Shown: one piece after another, positions 45,176 to 58,300 of the stretch
Position numbering within the stretch: the stretch's first letter is position 1
How the letters are laid out: every line of letters starts with the position of its first letter
Assembly (NCBI GenBank): GCA_033439265.1
Contig: JAVTVX010000012.1
Coordinates: 18,486,501-18,550,500, forward strand
Source of the DNA: Dillenia suffruticosa
Taxonomy: Eukaryota; Streptophyta; Magnoliopsida; Dilleniales; Dilleniaceae
DNA length: 64,000 nt
Reading direction: 5' to 3'
Position numbers and translations under genes: made by a program
The notes under the pieces: generated by a model
Databases searched by the model: none
What the model was told of the DNA's origin: nothing
What the model saw: the letters and a program-made list of their open reading frames with translations, nothing else

Positions 45176-46034
45176 AAGGCCGCTTCTTGACTGGATGGAA
45201 AACAAAATGGAGGATCCAGCCAACTAATTCTGAGTACAGAAACTTGTGGTGGAGAAATCCAGTTCCCTTGCCTCTTTCTTATTTCCCTGATTTTCCATAT
45301 ATATTTTCCCTCTTTTATTTTGAAGGAGCAAACACTCTCTGTCCTAAAATTACTTCAGAATATTTTGACGCAATTTCTACATTAAAGAAATTAATGAAAT
45401 TGTGGTTGGGATTTCAATTTCCAATTTACTCACCCATGTGTTCTTTGTATTCAAATGGTCAGTTAGGCACATGGTTGGATTACATTTTTTTTGGCATCTG
45501 ATTTCATCTACATTGTGATATTCTAATATAGTCCAATAGAGATTGTTAGTTGTTAAGATATTTAAGGTAAATGACTTATGAGATTTGCTAATAATTCTAG
45601 TATTTGTTGCATTAGTGTATGTTGCTGGTTGATATAGACTCCATAGAAGCGGTTGACATATGTTGATTGCTTACAAAAGCTATCTATAGATATGTTTTGT
45701 GTTGTGCAATATGTATTACCAGAAGTATGGCTTTATATCACATCCTGAGCTAAAAATTTTGTTTTTGATGTTGTTTATCTTGCAGCTGTTTTCCTTTGTT
45801 CAACTTTAGCCACATATACAACCATGTGATGGCTTCTCCTTTGTAGATAGGTATATGAGGAATGTGAATTCTTTTCATGGAGGATTATTAATTATAAGAA
45901 ATTAGATTTGGCTTTAATAATCACAGTACTTGTTCTTCTGTTTATCTTACAGCTTCCTTGATGCCAAAGAGAAATGCTATAACCCCAAGATGTCACATGT
46001 TATACCAAAGGAAAAATGGCGAAAGGGGTCCCAG

Positions 46035-48884
46035 GTTGTCTATCTTCTTAAATATGTACAATATCTTGTTTAGGTTATATGATAACATGAGCATAAAGTT
46101 TCCATTAGCTGATGATTGTTACCGTAAGAAATTTACCTATTGAAATGATGGATTTTCTGCAAGAATTGTATGAATGTCTTTACTCCTAAAGTCTTGCACA
46201 TATTTAGTACTTCGAGCGCTTCAAAGTTTCTGTTATTCCCTTCCATTTTAGTTTATATATTCCTGCACCCATCAATTTACCTTGAGAAAAATAAAAATGT
46301 TCTGATAAATCTTTGTTTGAATCTGCATAAGAATGTTACCTATTAAGGACAGACCCAGATGGCACCGTGTGTGTTCCACTGAGACTTTAAAAAGTAGTTT
46401 ATCGAGTGATATTTATATTTGAAGAAAAGTTATTTAGTCATACTAAATGTCATGAATTCATTAGGAAATCTGGTATTTATAATTCATTTTAGTAATTAAT
46501 GTCTTGTTTGCTGAGCCTAATGGGCACTTAGTCCCAATGTTGTACATGCAACAACTTTTATTCAAAAAAATTCTTTTTGTGAGAGATTCAAGAATTATAA
46601 ATCATTGTTGATTAGCTTATTCATAATTATGCCGTAGCAGAATCCTAAGGATGAGTCCTGAGATTAGTTGTATGATGAGGAATATAAACTATAGGTTTAC
46701 TCCCATTATCATATGTAGCATTTTTATAATTTTACAGTAATGTTTCAGATATAGAGATTTTAAAATGGTCCAATTCTTTTTACTTTGGTGGGGCGCTGAA
46801 GATTTTAAGCACAAGCCGCCACCCTTATTTGCTTATACTCCTTGCTTTTTTGTTTTCACTATTCACGTCTGTTAGACTGGTTGTTTGTTTGTAAATTGTC
46901 ACATTTAATTGTGTAAGTAATGCTAAAATAGTTTCTTGTGATCAAGTTCAGATTACTTTGTCTACGTACAAAGTTATGTTGAATTTTTTTTGTCTCTATT
47001 ATTAATAGTGAGTATTGTTAGAGTTAATCGATCTTAAAGCTCGTGGCCTCCATCTGTTGTTCTGAATTTGTTGCTAAATTCCAAGTAAATTTTGTTGAAA
47101 CTTGAAAGACTTGCTGAGTTTGGCCTGCTTGTTTGACAGCTTCCAAGTTCTATTGCTTAGGTGGTTTTTGGTGAGATGGGTAAAATTTTAACGGGGGTAA
47201 ACATTACCAAGGCTATACTATGGATTGATAGTTTACCCTAAAAAGATGCAATGTATTTCCCTATCTGTGTAAACATGATCCCTTTTGAGGTAATAGTTGG
47301 TTTAGACACGTAAGAAAACATAGATGCATGCTGACATGGAAGTCCATGTGTTTTATCATTGCTGAAACATTTAATCCTCAGATTGAACAAACAAGCACTC
47401 GGTAAACTGAATAATCGAACAAACAGGTATTCGGTGACCAATAAACAGGTATTCGGTGATCGAACAGTTGAGCAAACAAGCATTCGGTAACCGAACAAAC
47501 ACTGAGCAAACCGAATAACGTCTAACACCTTTGACCTGTAAATGATTGTTTTTTAAGGTCATTTGATAAAAATTACTTTTTTCTTCTAATACACAATTTT
47601 CAATCAAATTCAAATGGTTTTAAATTTGATGTGTTATAAATCTATCAAATTTTCTTTAACTTTTCGATGCGAGATAAATACTCATTATATATTACAAACA
47701 ATATTTAACGGAGACGCTCACTATTTTTCACTCAAACCCATTAGCTTAACAACTCTTAAATATATATATTTTTTATGTTTACTTCTTGGAGGTACATTAT
47801 AGATATTTATTATTCTATTTGCCATCCTTCACTATTCACTTTTTATTTCTAAAATCTTCTGATTCAAACTTACATTTTAACCGAAAGTTTTTTTGGCACC
47901 TCACACCTCTCACTCTAAAACACCTCCCCCCCATTGAACAATAATGGAGAGATGCTAAACATTCTCTTAAACAATAACCGAGAGATATATAACATTTTAA
48001 TTGAGAGTTTTTTTATATCAATATTTTAATTTATGTTGATTTAATTTTACATAAATTCAAAATTCAACACATTTCATAATAAAAACGTTTTAATTATTTT
48101 TTACATTTACTTTCGATGGGGACATGATCTCAATATTTCATATGAAATTCAAACTTCATACCGCATAAAGTCAATATTGTGTTGTATAAGATTAAATGGT
48201 CTTGACTATATGAATTGTCAGCAGTTGAGTCAAGAGCACCTTTGAATAGATTTGAATGCTCAAACATTGTAAGCTTTTGGTTAATATCTAATAAAAGGTT
48301 AATTTTTCATACCAATTTTTATATCATATTGTTTGTATTTCTCAATAACTCAAAAGGAGTGTCTGCTTGCATTCACCCAGATAAATAGTTAACTACATAA
48401 AAGAGTAAACAAAGCTACTAAAAAATACAGTCAAATTACCACATTTTGGCATCGCTTGGATGAGACCAACAAACCTCTTCTACCATGATCGATTAGTATA
48501 ATAATTTTTTTTTTAATTTATGAGAAATTTTATGGTATTTTTATTCTATACTTGAGAAATGATAATCTAGAATAAGAAAAAAGTTACGAAATTAAAAGAT
48601 TGGAAACTCTATAGAGCTTTCATCGAAATAGGGTCATGTCATTAGCATTTTCATTTCAACGTAGTATGCAAATTTAATTGAATTCTGTAATTACAGAATA
48701 CTTCCCTTTTTTTAGGTAATTGCTGAAGTCTTTCAAGTGAATTCAAATTGATTGAGGCGTTAGAACATAGAAACTCACATCAACAATTTCTTGAGATAAA
48801 CCATCACTTAATCTTTTATTATTTATATACAATTAATCTTTTACAATTATTTTCAATGGACATTTAAAATGCAAACTCCACACC
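46035..48884. other. Unassigned right half of the Helitron-like insertion
   Basis: No coding signature was recognised. The stretch is AT-rich and contains the short CGGT-type repeats listed separately. It may hold further captured intron or intergenic pieces. Confidence 0.5.
47380..47530. repeat. Cluster of short CGGTGACCGAACAAACA-like repeats
   Basis: Within about 150 bp, GAACAAACA and GTATTCGGTGA/GCATTCGGTAA motifs recur five or six times at uneven 15-40 bp spacing. The origin is unknown. Confidence 0.6.
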
Positions 48885-48912
48885 GCACACACATGCAGTG
48901 TGCTCCTCCTAG
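48885..48912 (+). other. Hairpin plus CTAG, candidate Helitron 3' terminus
   Basis: GCACAC (48,885-48,890) pairs with GTGTGC (48,898-48,903) around a 7-nt loop. TCCTCCTAG follows, and the next base outside is T. The gap between hairpin and CTAG is 5 nt, somewhat shorter than the usual distance of about 10. Confidence 0.55.
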
Positions 48913-49351
48913 TTGACACAAAGGAGTAATGGTGTCTTTGAAAGCCTAAAAATTGGCAACAAGGGCTATACTCTTTTTAAGGTCCGGAGGATGTTGACCA
49001 TGGTCCAATAGTCACCAGCTAAACCTAAAATGAGAACTCAAAATGGTTACTACGCCCATGTCACTCTCTCCCTATTAACGAAATAAGTGGTTTGAGACTG
49101 CATATTGAAAAGCTCTTGGCTCAATCTCAAACATCTCAAAATAAGGTGGTACAAGAATGATTCTCTTCTTTAAATTATCAACTTCACACCAACACAATGC
49201 ACAAAGGAAGACAAACTTAGCCCAGTCAAATGGAAGTCATAGATCAAATATAAAAAATAAAAAATAATAATAATAAAAAAAAAAAGTACAAGGAATCAAC
49301 AAATTACTTTGATCCATTGGTATGTTTTATCACATACAATCTCAATTCCCC
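48913..49351. other. 3' flank of the SRF gene
   Basis: Downstream (minus-strand) sequence of the receptor gene, homologous to 13,100-13,536. It probably contains the 3' UTR and polyadenylation region. An AAT/AAAAT-rich run lies at 49,250-49,285. Confidence 0.6.
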
Positions 49352-52300
49352 TTAAGACATGTCACGTGCTTCTGGAATGTCAGCTCTAATAGATGGACCT
49401 TGTTCATTTCCCACAGTCCTCCTGCTCATGTTTGCTCGCTGAACAAGCCGAACCAGTGCTTGAACAACTTCAGACATTGGTGGACGGAACTCAGGTTCCG
49501 GCTGCCCAAAATATAGATCATAGATATTAAAGATGAGCAATGAAGGTAAAAGAATAAAAAAAAGGATTTGCTTTTCTTTTTGCATTTTCTTTTTGACTGT
49601 ACAGCACAAGCCCCTCAATCCAACTTGTATTTCACTCTGTTTCTGAGAAATTTTCACTTTCCTGGATGTTTTGTTAGTTTATTAATTATACCAAGCTGTG
49701 TGGAAAACATTATTATTCCAATTGTTTGGAAGGTTAGATGCGTTATATTTGCTAAATAACCTCTTTTCAGCAACTTGTGTAGTGTGTGGAACTTTTTCTA
49801 AAATGAGGGGGGAAATAGAGGTTTTCAGAAAACCTCCTATCTCCCCTTTAACTCTTTTAAAATTCACCCCCTTCAGTTTGGGGTGCTTTGGGGAGGGTTT
49901 ATATTTTAATACAATCTAAAAATTACCAAATTCTCTACTTCATTAGGGACTAGAAACTTGATTATTCTGTGCAGCAAACAAACACAGTTTGAGGCATTAC
50001 CTGGACGCAAAGAGCAACCACATCTGCAAGGCGGGAGAGAGATTTGACCGGGTAGAGCCCTTTGAGTGATGGATCAACCATTTTAGACAAAGCATCAATG
50101 TCATGAAGCTGAGGTGTAGCCCACCGAACCAGGGATTGCTCAGATCGTTGTCTTGAGCTGAAAAGGAGTGAATGCAGCAATTTAAGTAATAAAATTTTAT
50201 CTTCTCATGACAATCATGAGATTGCTAGTGCAAAACAGTCACCTATCATATGGTTTACGTCCGGTAAGAAGCTCCAACATGACCACTCCAAAACTATAGA
50301 CATCACTCTTTAGAGAATATTGACCAGACATATCCACCTCAGGTGCACCATATCCGAATGCCTGAAGAGATTGAATAAAATTTATGCAACTATTTATACA
50401 CGTAACTTATCAGAGAGAACTGGCAAGTATTACATCTTCAATATCAAGTTCTATTCACTGAAGAGAAAGAATAAAAAACAGTTGTCTTTTGAATTTTGAG
50501 TACTCAGATGACTTAAAGCTAGAATCTAGAACATCCTAAATTCTCAAATAATCTTAAGAGACAAATAAACATTCTGGCTTCTAGGAGATGACAAATTTTA
50601 CCAGATAAGCCTAACTTCTTTCCAACTTGTTAAAATTGTGCCAGCAGCTTGTGTTCCAAACACTAACTATAGAACAAACTCATTAACAAGAAATTCTTCA
50701 TTTTAACAAACAACGCTTGCATACAAGCATCTTCATTATTTACTATCAACTTTTGGTATGATGAAGACCTTAGGCAATGTTTTGATTTGCGTAACCAGAA
50801 GGAAAATCATTCCTGCTGTGATCCAACTGGCAGTCCAGACGAGACAATATATCTGATCAGAAGATTTGTCAAATTGGTTTGGCTCTCAAATTTGGCATCC
50901 CTCTTTAAAGGTACATGTGACCTCTAAGTTCTCCAATTTCTTCAATTTTTCTAATTTCAAGTCTGCAAGCATATGCTCTTTTCCCTTTAACAGACACATG
51001 CACATGCACTCACACACATGTATATTCTCTCCAACAAGCGCTAGCAATGCTTTCCCTCTTAATCCTCCCATCGAATTAGATTTTGCTTGCTAATGTTACA
51101 TAAGAATTACTTATTATTATTATTATGTTCTACAGTAAGGTACCATTTTAGGAGTTTTAAAGGGATGGTAAAGAACAGCTTAATCTATATTCTAAAGGAA
51201 AGGAAATGATAGGAAAGAGAGGGAAAATGCAAGCACATTTTCCCCCCTTTTTTTTTAATCTTTAGATGTAGGGATCAGAAAGGTTATATGCTGTATCTCA
51301 TTTGGATAGTATAACAGGACAAGGATAAGAGAGCATACCAATTGTTTCATTATTACACTCCTAATTGAAACAATATTAAACAAAATATTCCCTTTTTTAA
51401 CAAATAATACATAATACATAAACTATCGAATGATGGTTTTTGTTTTTCATTTTGCCTTTCTCAGTTACGACGACGACGACGACGACGACAACGACGGCAA
51501 AAAAAACAAACTGACCCTAAATTCTAAATCTTTTTTTGATATCGGCCGTTTGAAAGATCAATATAAGAGAGAGAAAAGAAAATTAATATATAAAAATAAA
51601 GTTTGAAAACAAAAATAGAGAAGATAAAATTAAAAAAATAAAAATAATATAAAGAAATAAGTGAAAATTAACCATTCATAATAATACAACAACAATAATC
51701 TTAGTTTTAATTCTAAATTTTTGGATTGACTGTTTAAAAGATAAATATAGGATAGGAGAAAAAAATATAAAATTAAAATTTGAGAGCAAAAATAGAGAAA
51801 ATACACTAAAAAATAAAAATAAAAAATAATGAAAAAAGAGAAATAAAAAAATAAACTATCCATAGAAAGTTAAAATAATAAGAGAGATGATTTAATTATT
51901 TTGGATTTTTCTACGCCACTTATTCCTAACTAAAATCATATCTTCAACTAAACTCTTGATACTCATATTTTTACGAATAACTTGCATTCAACTTTTCAAT
52001 GATTTATCCCGACATTTCACTAAATCTCCTATATTTAAGGATCCGCTCCTCCTAATCGGTACGTCTTTGAGTTTTCGTTGCACATGTTCAAACCACTTTA
52101 GTCTATATTCTCGTCTTAAAACTCACTTCCAACTTAGTACGTATCTTTTCATTTCTAATATTATTTTTTTTAGTTTTACCACACATTCATCTGTACATTC
52201 TCATTTCAGTTACGGTCATTTTATACTTTTATTGTTATTTAATAATCTAACACAACCATATAATAATACAAATCTTATTGCAATTCTATAAAACTTCCCG

Positions 52301-55300
52301 TTCAATTGCAATGGTATCGTGTGATCACAAAGAACTCCAAATGCACTTCTCCATTTCATCCAACCCGCTTGATATCTATAATTCACATCCCTATCTATAT
52401 TTTTATAGATTTGAATGATAGATTCAAGATATCTAAAATGTTCACTCTTTGGTACATATGTCCTTTTAACATAATCATTTTTTTTATCATTCTGATGACT
52501 ACCGCCAAACATACATCTTATATACTAAGTTTTGACCTACTCAATTTAAATTCTTTAGATTCTAGTATGTCCCTTCATAACTTCAATTTAGCATCAATAC
52601 ACTCCCTAGATTCATCAATGAGCATTATATCATCTGCAAAAAACTTGTATGATTTTCGTTATTTTATCCATCATTATTATAAAAAAAGAAAGGGAATTAA
52701 TACCAAATCTTGGTAGAACCCAATGTTAATTAAGAAACTATCATTAAATCCCCGCAAATTCTTACATCGGTAACAATTCTCTCATACATATCTTTGATAA
52801 AATTAATATATCTAAAGGAGATCTCATTTTCATCGATGCCCACCACAATGTCCCTAAGAATCCAATCATATACTTTTTCTAAATTAATGAATAGCTTATG
52901 CAAGTCTCTTTTCTGTACTCTAAATATTTTCATCAAATGTATGAACAAGTGAATGACTTCAGTGGTGGATTGTCCTGACATGAACCGAAATTGATTCTGA
53001 AATATACTTACCTCCAATTTCAATCTATGCTCCATCACTCTTCCACAACTAATGATGTTGTGGATAAGAAACATATAATTAAATTAATGCAAAGGCAAAT
53101 TATAAGAAACATACTATATTCTCGTTTCTTTACCATCTTCTCATTGAAATTAATGACGTTTGGGATTCTATTGAAAGGAAAGTTAATTTACACAATTATC
53201 TCAAAAATTTCACCAAGACTCCAACTCTAACATTAAGAGATGCACCTATTCAAGTGGACGGCTAATGGCAAGGGGCCGCAGTATGTTAGTTGTGATCACT
53301 TACAAAATAGTTATTGATTTGCAAATATTTAAAATGACAGCATGCTAAGTATGAATAGAGAGAAAATACAAAATTTTTTTGTTTAATTTTCATTAATCTA
53401 ATTAATTTGCAATTCAATGCAATAAATTGCTAGTAATTTCTAAGGTCCTTTAAAGGAGGGGGGAAAAATCTTAACATTAGGGCAAAACTAAAATAATCCT
53501 ATTTTCATAGTAACCTCTAAACTATTATGAATCTCCGAGACTCAGCTGCCTACGTCAACATGAGCAGGACTCTATTTCTATTACCCTTATTCCAAAGAAA
53601 TCTGCTCCCTTGAAGGTGAAGGGATTTAGAACTACTAGTCTGATCACAAATTTTTATCAAATTGTGGTTAAGTTTTAGCTAATAATTTATATGTGGTGTT
53701 AGATTACAAAATGTCCAGCAACTAAAGTGCCTTTTTGGATTTAGAAAAATTCTGGGTGAGGCTCTGATTGATAATGAGGTGTCAATTATGTTGAGAAGCA
53801 TGAAAGGGGAGTAGTTCTGAACATAGCCTTTGAGAAAGTATATAATAGACTAAATTGATGCCCCCTAGATAATGTATTGGAAAATAAGAGTTTTGAAATT
53901 CGTTGGAGAAGATGGATAAGGTGCTTAAGCTCGGCCAACTATCTTGTCATTTTTAATGGTAAGCCTAAACTTGGTTCTTAGCCTCCTGTGGGTTACAACA
54001 TGAAGCCCTCCTTTCTCTTTTTCTTTACACTGTCGTGGTAGTCCCTTTGAGTAGATTAATAAGAGAGGGCCTCGTATCAATGTTTTTTTTTTCTGGTTAT
54101 AGGATTGGAGGTCACGATGTTTATGGTTTCAATCCTCAGTTTGTTTATGATACTATCCTCTTTCTTAAAGAGGATAGTAAGGGTTCTAGAGACATGATTA
54201 CCTTGCTTAACATCTTTGACCGTCTTCAGACTTTAAGATCAATACCGTCAAGAGTGAGACAAAGCAAATAAGCATGACACTATCCTCTTTCCAAGATATG
54301 ATTGGGACCAGTTTGTTCATGTCTGTGAGACGATGCATGATACATAAATGTGGCACATTTTTTTATCGAGATCAGATGCAGCAGAAGCTTGCATATAGCA
54401 TTTTACCGACCCTAGTCAAACTTAAGATGGTTCAAAATTACCTGCTCTGCATTTGGAACAAAACTTGTAAGGCCACAGTCCGAAAGGTGTGGATTGAGAT
54501 CTGCGTCTAGCAATATATTGGCTGATTTGATATTTATATGAACAATTGATGGTGAGCAAGCTTCATGCAGATACCTGAAATGAAGTTCTTCTGAGTAAGA
54601 GGCAAACCATATAACCAATTCACACATACCATTTCAATCACATTTAAAAAGATTTATAGCATAGACAGATCATCTTTTGGCCATGTAAAATCCGGGCCTG
54701 GTAAATGAGGTGGATAGGTTGCTGTAATGGAAATGAGAAAAGATAATTCTAAAGGTCAGTTTCTAGACAAGGAATCATATAGATTACTGCACCACTGCAT
54801 ATGAATGCTAGATTGTCTACATGTTTATTGTGTTTACAAGATGGGACCAATGTTTCACGATCACAAAGACCATACAACCAATTCGCTTTACCCACAACTA
54901 CTATCAACCACACCCACAACATTATTAAAGTTCTATTCCTTTTCTTTTTCATCAAAGCATTCTTCCAACACTTTCTTTTTTCACACTAACATTCTTTTTA
55001 AATATGGAGCTACTGCTATGCTCCATTGTTTTGTTTGAGCACTTCTCATTCCACACTTGTCAAGTACCTTCTCCCTAGGCCACACTTGACAGAACCATTG
55101 GTCTGATACAATTTTGTTAGATTTGTGACACTGTCATAAGGAGGAAACCCGTATATACCATTCATTTAAATATCAATGCGCATCGACCAACAGTTGAGCT
55201 GATTCTGTCCTAGCCTACCACAAGTGGAAATGGCTTTTTCCTAAAACAGTAAAAATAGTTCATCCTTATTTTTTTTCTAATTCTTTGTATAGAAGCTTCA

Positions 55301-58300
55301 AATCATTCACAAATACCACTAAAGCAAAATAATTCTCGAACTTCAACACTTTAGCTCCTTTTTGGTGGGAAATAGAGTTCAGCTACTAGCCTTTTGAAAA
55401 TTTTTTTCCTCTGTTATGGACATTGTTGATTTCATGAATCTTACAACGTAGTTCTTGTTTGGTTGCACCTCTTTTGTGCTATTTCCAATTGTTTCTTTCC
55501 TAATTTCCCGTCAATTTCTTTCCTACCATTTAGTTTCCCTCACCATTCTCCCAAATATAATGTAAAACTTGGCTGACTATAATTGTAACCATGAATATGT
55601 AGACTAAGCAAACATAAGTTTCAAGACAACCTTCCATATACGAGTGAATGTGTTGACTTAGAAAATATTTGCTCCAAGACAACCTTCAATGTTTCGACAA
55701 TAAAAAAGGCCTGCCCTCCTTGTCCTCTTGGCACATGCCTCATTTCTACGATACTATATTTTCATAAACCTACCGCTCCTAGTAAGGCACAACTAGGCAC
55801 AGCTAATGGCGAAAAAATTAATCAAGTGTAATGCTTTTCTCTCTTGTTAACAAAGCCCTTTACCATGAATCTACTAGTTTAAAAGATCTTAAAAGTCACA
55901 AAATCCACCGATAAACTGTGGATTTAGGTGAATAGTGGCAATTCCACATGCATACCGACACATATTCTCCTAAGCATACCATGTGAATTAGATAATTATG
56001 TTCCCCTTAGAAAAAATATGACATCGCTTTAAGTCACTAGCAAATATTTGCTTACTCCAAGGCACGTGCGGTTCCCAAAGCTATCTTGACACGAGTGTTC
56101 CATGTTAATGGTTTGCTATAGTCATCTGAGAGATGTAGGAAGTCATGCAATGAACCACCCTTGTGGAACTCATATACAAGCAGGTATTGTCCATGCTCTG
56201 CACAATAACCCACCAGCTCTGTTACATTTGGGTGGTGTAACTGTGATATGCTTGAGACCATCTCAATGAAATCTTCAGACCGCCAGGACAAAACAGCAGA
56301 TGAATTAATCTTTTTCACAGCAAGCACCTGCAATGTTCAAAAAGCTAAGAAGTTTGGAGCATTAAGCATTAGACATTAGATTAGGCTGGAATCCCAGCTA
56401 AAATGGTCCATGAAATGGTCTCTAACTTCATTATAGAAGGAATTTGGTTTGAGGTGATGTGAGCCTAAAGCACAAAAGAAAATCCTCTCTAACAGCACAA
56501 AATTTCTCAATTCCAAGTTGCTGAATTCAGCAGCTGGACCATTTGTTTAATTACTAAGCTATTTACCAGTAAAAGAGATTTAACTGAGGCAAGAATTGTG
56601 TACCTTCCCATCATCAAACTGGGCCCTGTAGACACGCCCAATGGATCCTTCCCCAAGAAGATTTTCAATGCTAAAGCTGCCTGTTGCCATTTGCAGATCT
56701 GCTATCGAATAGGATACAATGTTCATGGGAGTTGTATTAGCTTTCTTTACAGTGATGGGTTTTGCTGAAAAATCATCTTCATCAAATGATTTGTGACGAT
56801 CAATAGGTGGAGGTCGAAGATTTATCAAGGAAGTCTCATATGTCTTTGTGTTTGTTGCTGAAGAAGTTTGCACAGACTTCATTTCTGCGAAGAAAATATT
56901 CAAATGACAAAGGAATGGCGAATTAAAAAAATATTAAAAAAACAAAAAAACAAAAAAGAGCAAGAAACTAACAAGCACTAGTACAACAATCATTACTCAT
57001 AAACAATCACCTAAAATGAGTATCAAGAACTTACTCCAAATATTTATTAAGGAAAAAATCACCTTTATTAAGGGGGAAAAATCACCTTTGGTAGTTCAAA
57101 ACATGTCCATGTTCCCCTCTACATTATCTCGATTATCCCTTTGCCCCCCTCAATCCATTTTAGCAATTAAGGGTCACAAAAAATAAGACATATTAAAAAC
57201 TAGAAGAGTATTTAAAAAATTGAGTTTGCCCCACCAGATTACAATAGTGAAAGGGTTTAAGCAATTAGATCTCAACTATTAGCACTAAAATATAGTGATT
57301 GTGATTGGAACAATAACTAGATTTAAGGGAAACCCAATGAATTTCTTCATTGAGAGAGAAAGCAATAATATCATAAAGTGATTACCATTGACTTATTTAT
57401 ACTAGTTAGGACAGTCTTAATTCTAAAGTAAAGCTTTCTAGTTAAAGCTTCGTGACTAATAAGATAAATTGAAAGTGAAAATATAGAAACTTCCTGATAG
57501 AAACCCAAATAAAGAAGGGAAATTAATAACAACAAAACGCATGCAAATCAAAAAACTTCGGAGTCAATCTATGTATCAATGAAAAGGAAAGCCAAATCGA
57601 CCAACTCAGGATGCAGGTATTTCCAAGGATCACCAGAGCCATTCATATGCCAGGGATTTATCACAACTCTGAACTTGTGTCACAGTGCACTATTAGTTGG
57701 AGGTGAGATCTGGTTCCAATTCAAGATCCTTTCTAAAATCTCCATAGCGTCTTGGTTTCAAGGCCTGAAATGTTAGGGAAGATGGATCTGATCTCTAATC
57801 AACCTTGTTGGAATTTGTACTCCAAGTCCAAATCCAAGTAGGCTAGTGTTTCAGATTTTTTTCATAATCAATACTCTCAAATACCAAGTAATTGGAATAA
57901 GAAAATTGAATAAAAGAGGAAGAGGAAGAGAGAAATAATAGGTCAATAGAGATATAGGCAAGAGATCTGGGTTGTAAACTTGGCAGCTTGTCTTAAGACT
58001 AACAAAGCAACCTCTTGTTCATAATATTTCAATATACACAAATCAGATTTTTCATTTTTTGTCACACAACGTAGTTTTCTAACCATAAGCATCGAAAACT
58101 TTTCCCATCATTCGAAATAGCATAGCTTATATCAAGCTAACCTCAACATATATCATATAGGAATGGAGAATAAAACTATGGTAACAATTAATAGGAATAA
58201 ACACCATGGCATCACACTTGAGGCGCCATCCATAATGAAGATTGGACAGATAGAAAAGTTAACAATTTTAAGAAGATCGAACTGCTTGATATCCATTCTT

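Larger units (their letters stand above)
43089..46034 (+). pseudogene. Captured DUF266/GT14 glycosyltransferase fragments
   Basis: Three exons of a plant DUF266 (Core-2/I-branching type, GT14-like) protein are seen. Exon 43,089-43,372 holds a membrane-anchor stretch LKLVILMTIGLCVYALY, then RSRRSRPLVQDFEGPP and NPPLDFLRGSFFE. Exon 44,643-44,742 has GESSMIQAE, then LLLKAALEDPANH and ILLSD. Exon 45,953-46,034 has FLDAKEKCYNPKMSHVIPKE, then KWRKGSQ, before a GT donor. These are family signatures. A 4-bp insertion (TCCC) and a second frame change disrupt the first exon, a stop follows the anchor, and exon 2 is frameshifted with a stop. The exon expected between the first two is missing; an SCPL fragment lies there instead. 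The family would act in the Golgi; this copy is a relic. Confidence 0.8.
41984..48912 (+). mobile_element. Helitron-like insertion carrying pieces of at least three genes
   Basis: Block A reads TTTTCTTATTGACAAAA without interruption at about 13,090. Block B has TTTTCTTA at 41,983, then 6,929 bp, then TTGACACAAAGG from 48,913, so the insertion sits between A and T. Its right end is a 6-bp stem hairpin (GCACAC/GTGTGC, 48,885-48,903) followed by TCCTCCTAG, fitting the Helitron 3' rule (hairpin then CTRR, T outside). The left end starts GTAACC rather than the canonical TC, which weakens the call. There are no terminal inverted repeats and no target duplication, as expected for Helitrons. The cargo is CLPP5-like, DUF266/GT14-like and SCPL-like fragments, all on the plus strand with introns. 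No Rep/helicase is seen, so it would be non-autonomous. Confidence 0.6.

Noticed and set aside
41984-48912. Block A having lost 6.9 kb by deletion, rather than block B gaining it
   Set aside because: Not excluded, but the A/T junction, the 3' hairpin with CTAG and the cargo of unrelated gene pieces fit insertion better.
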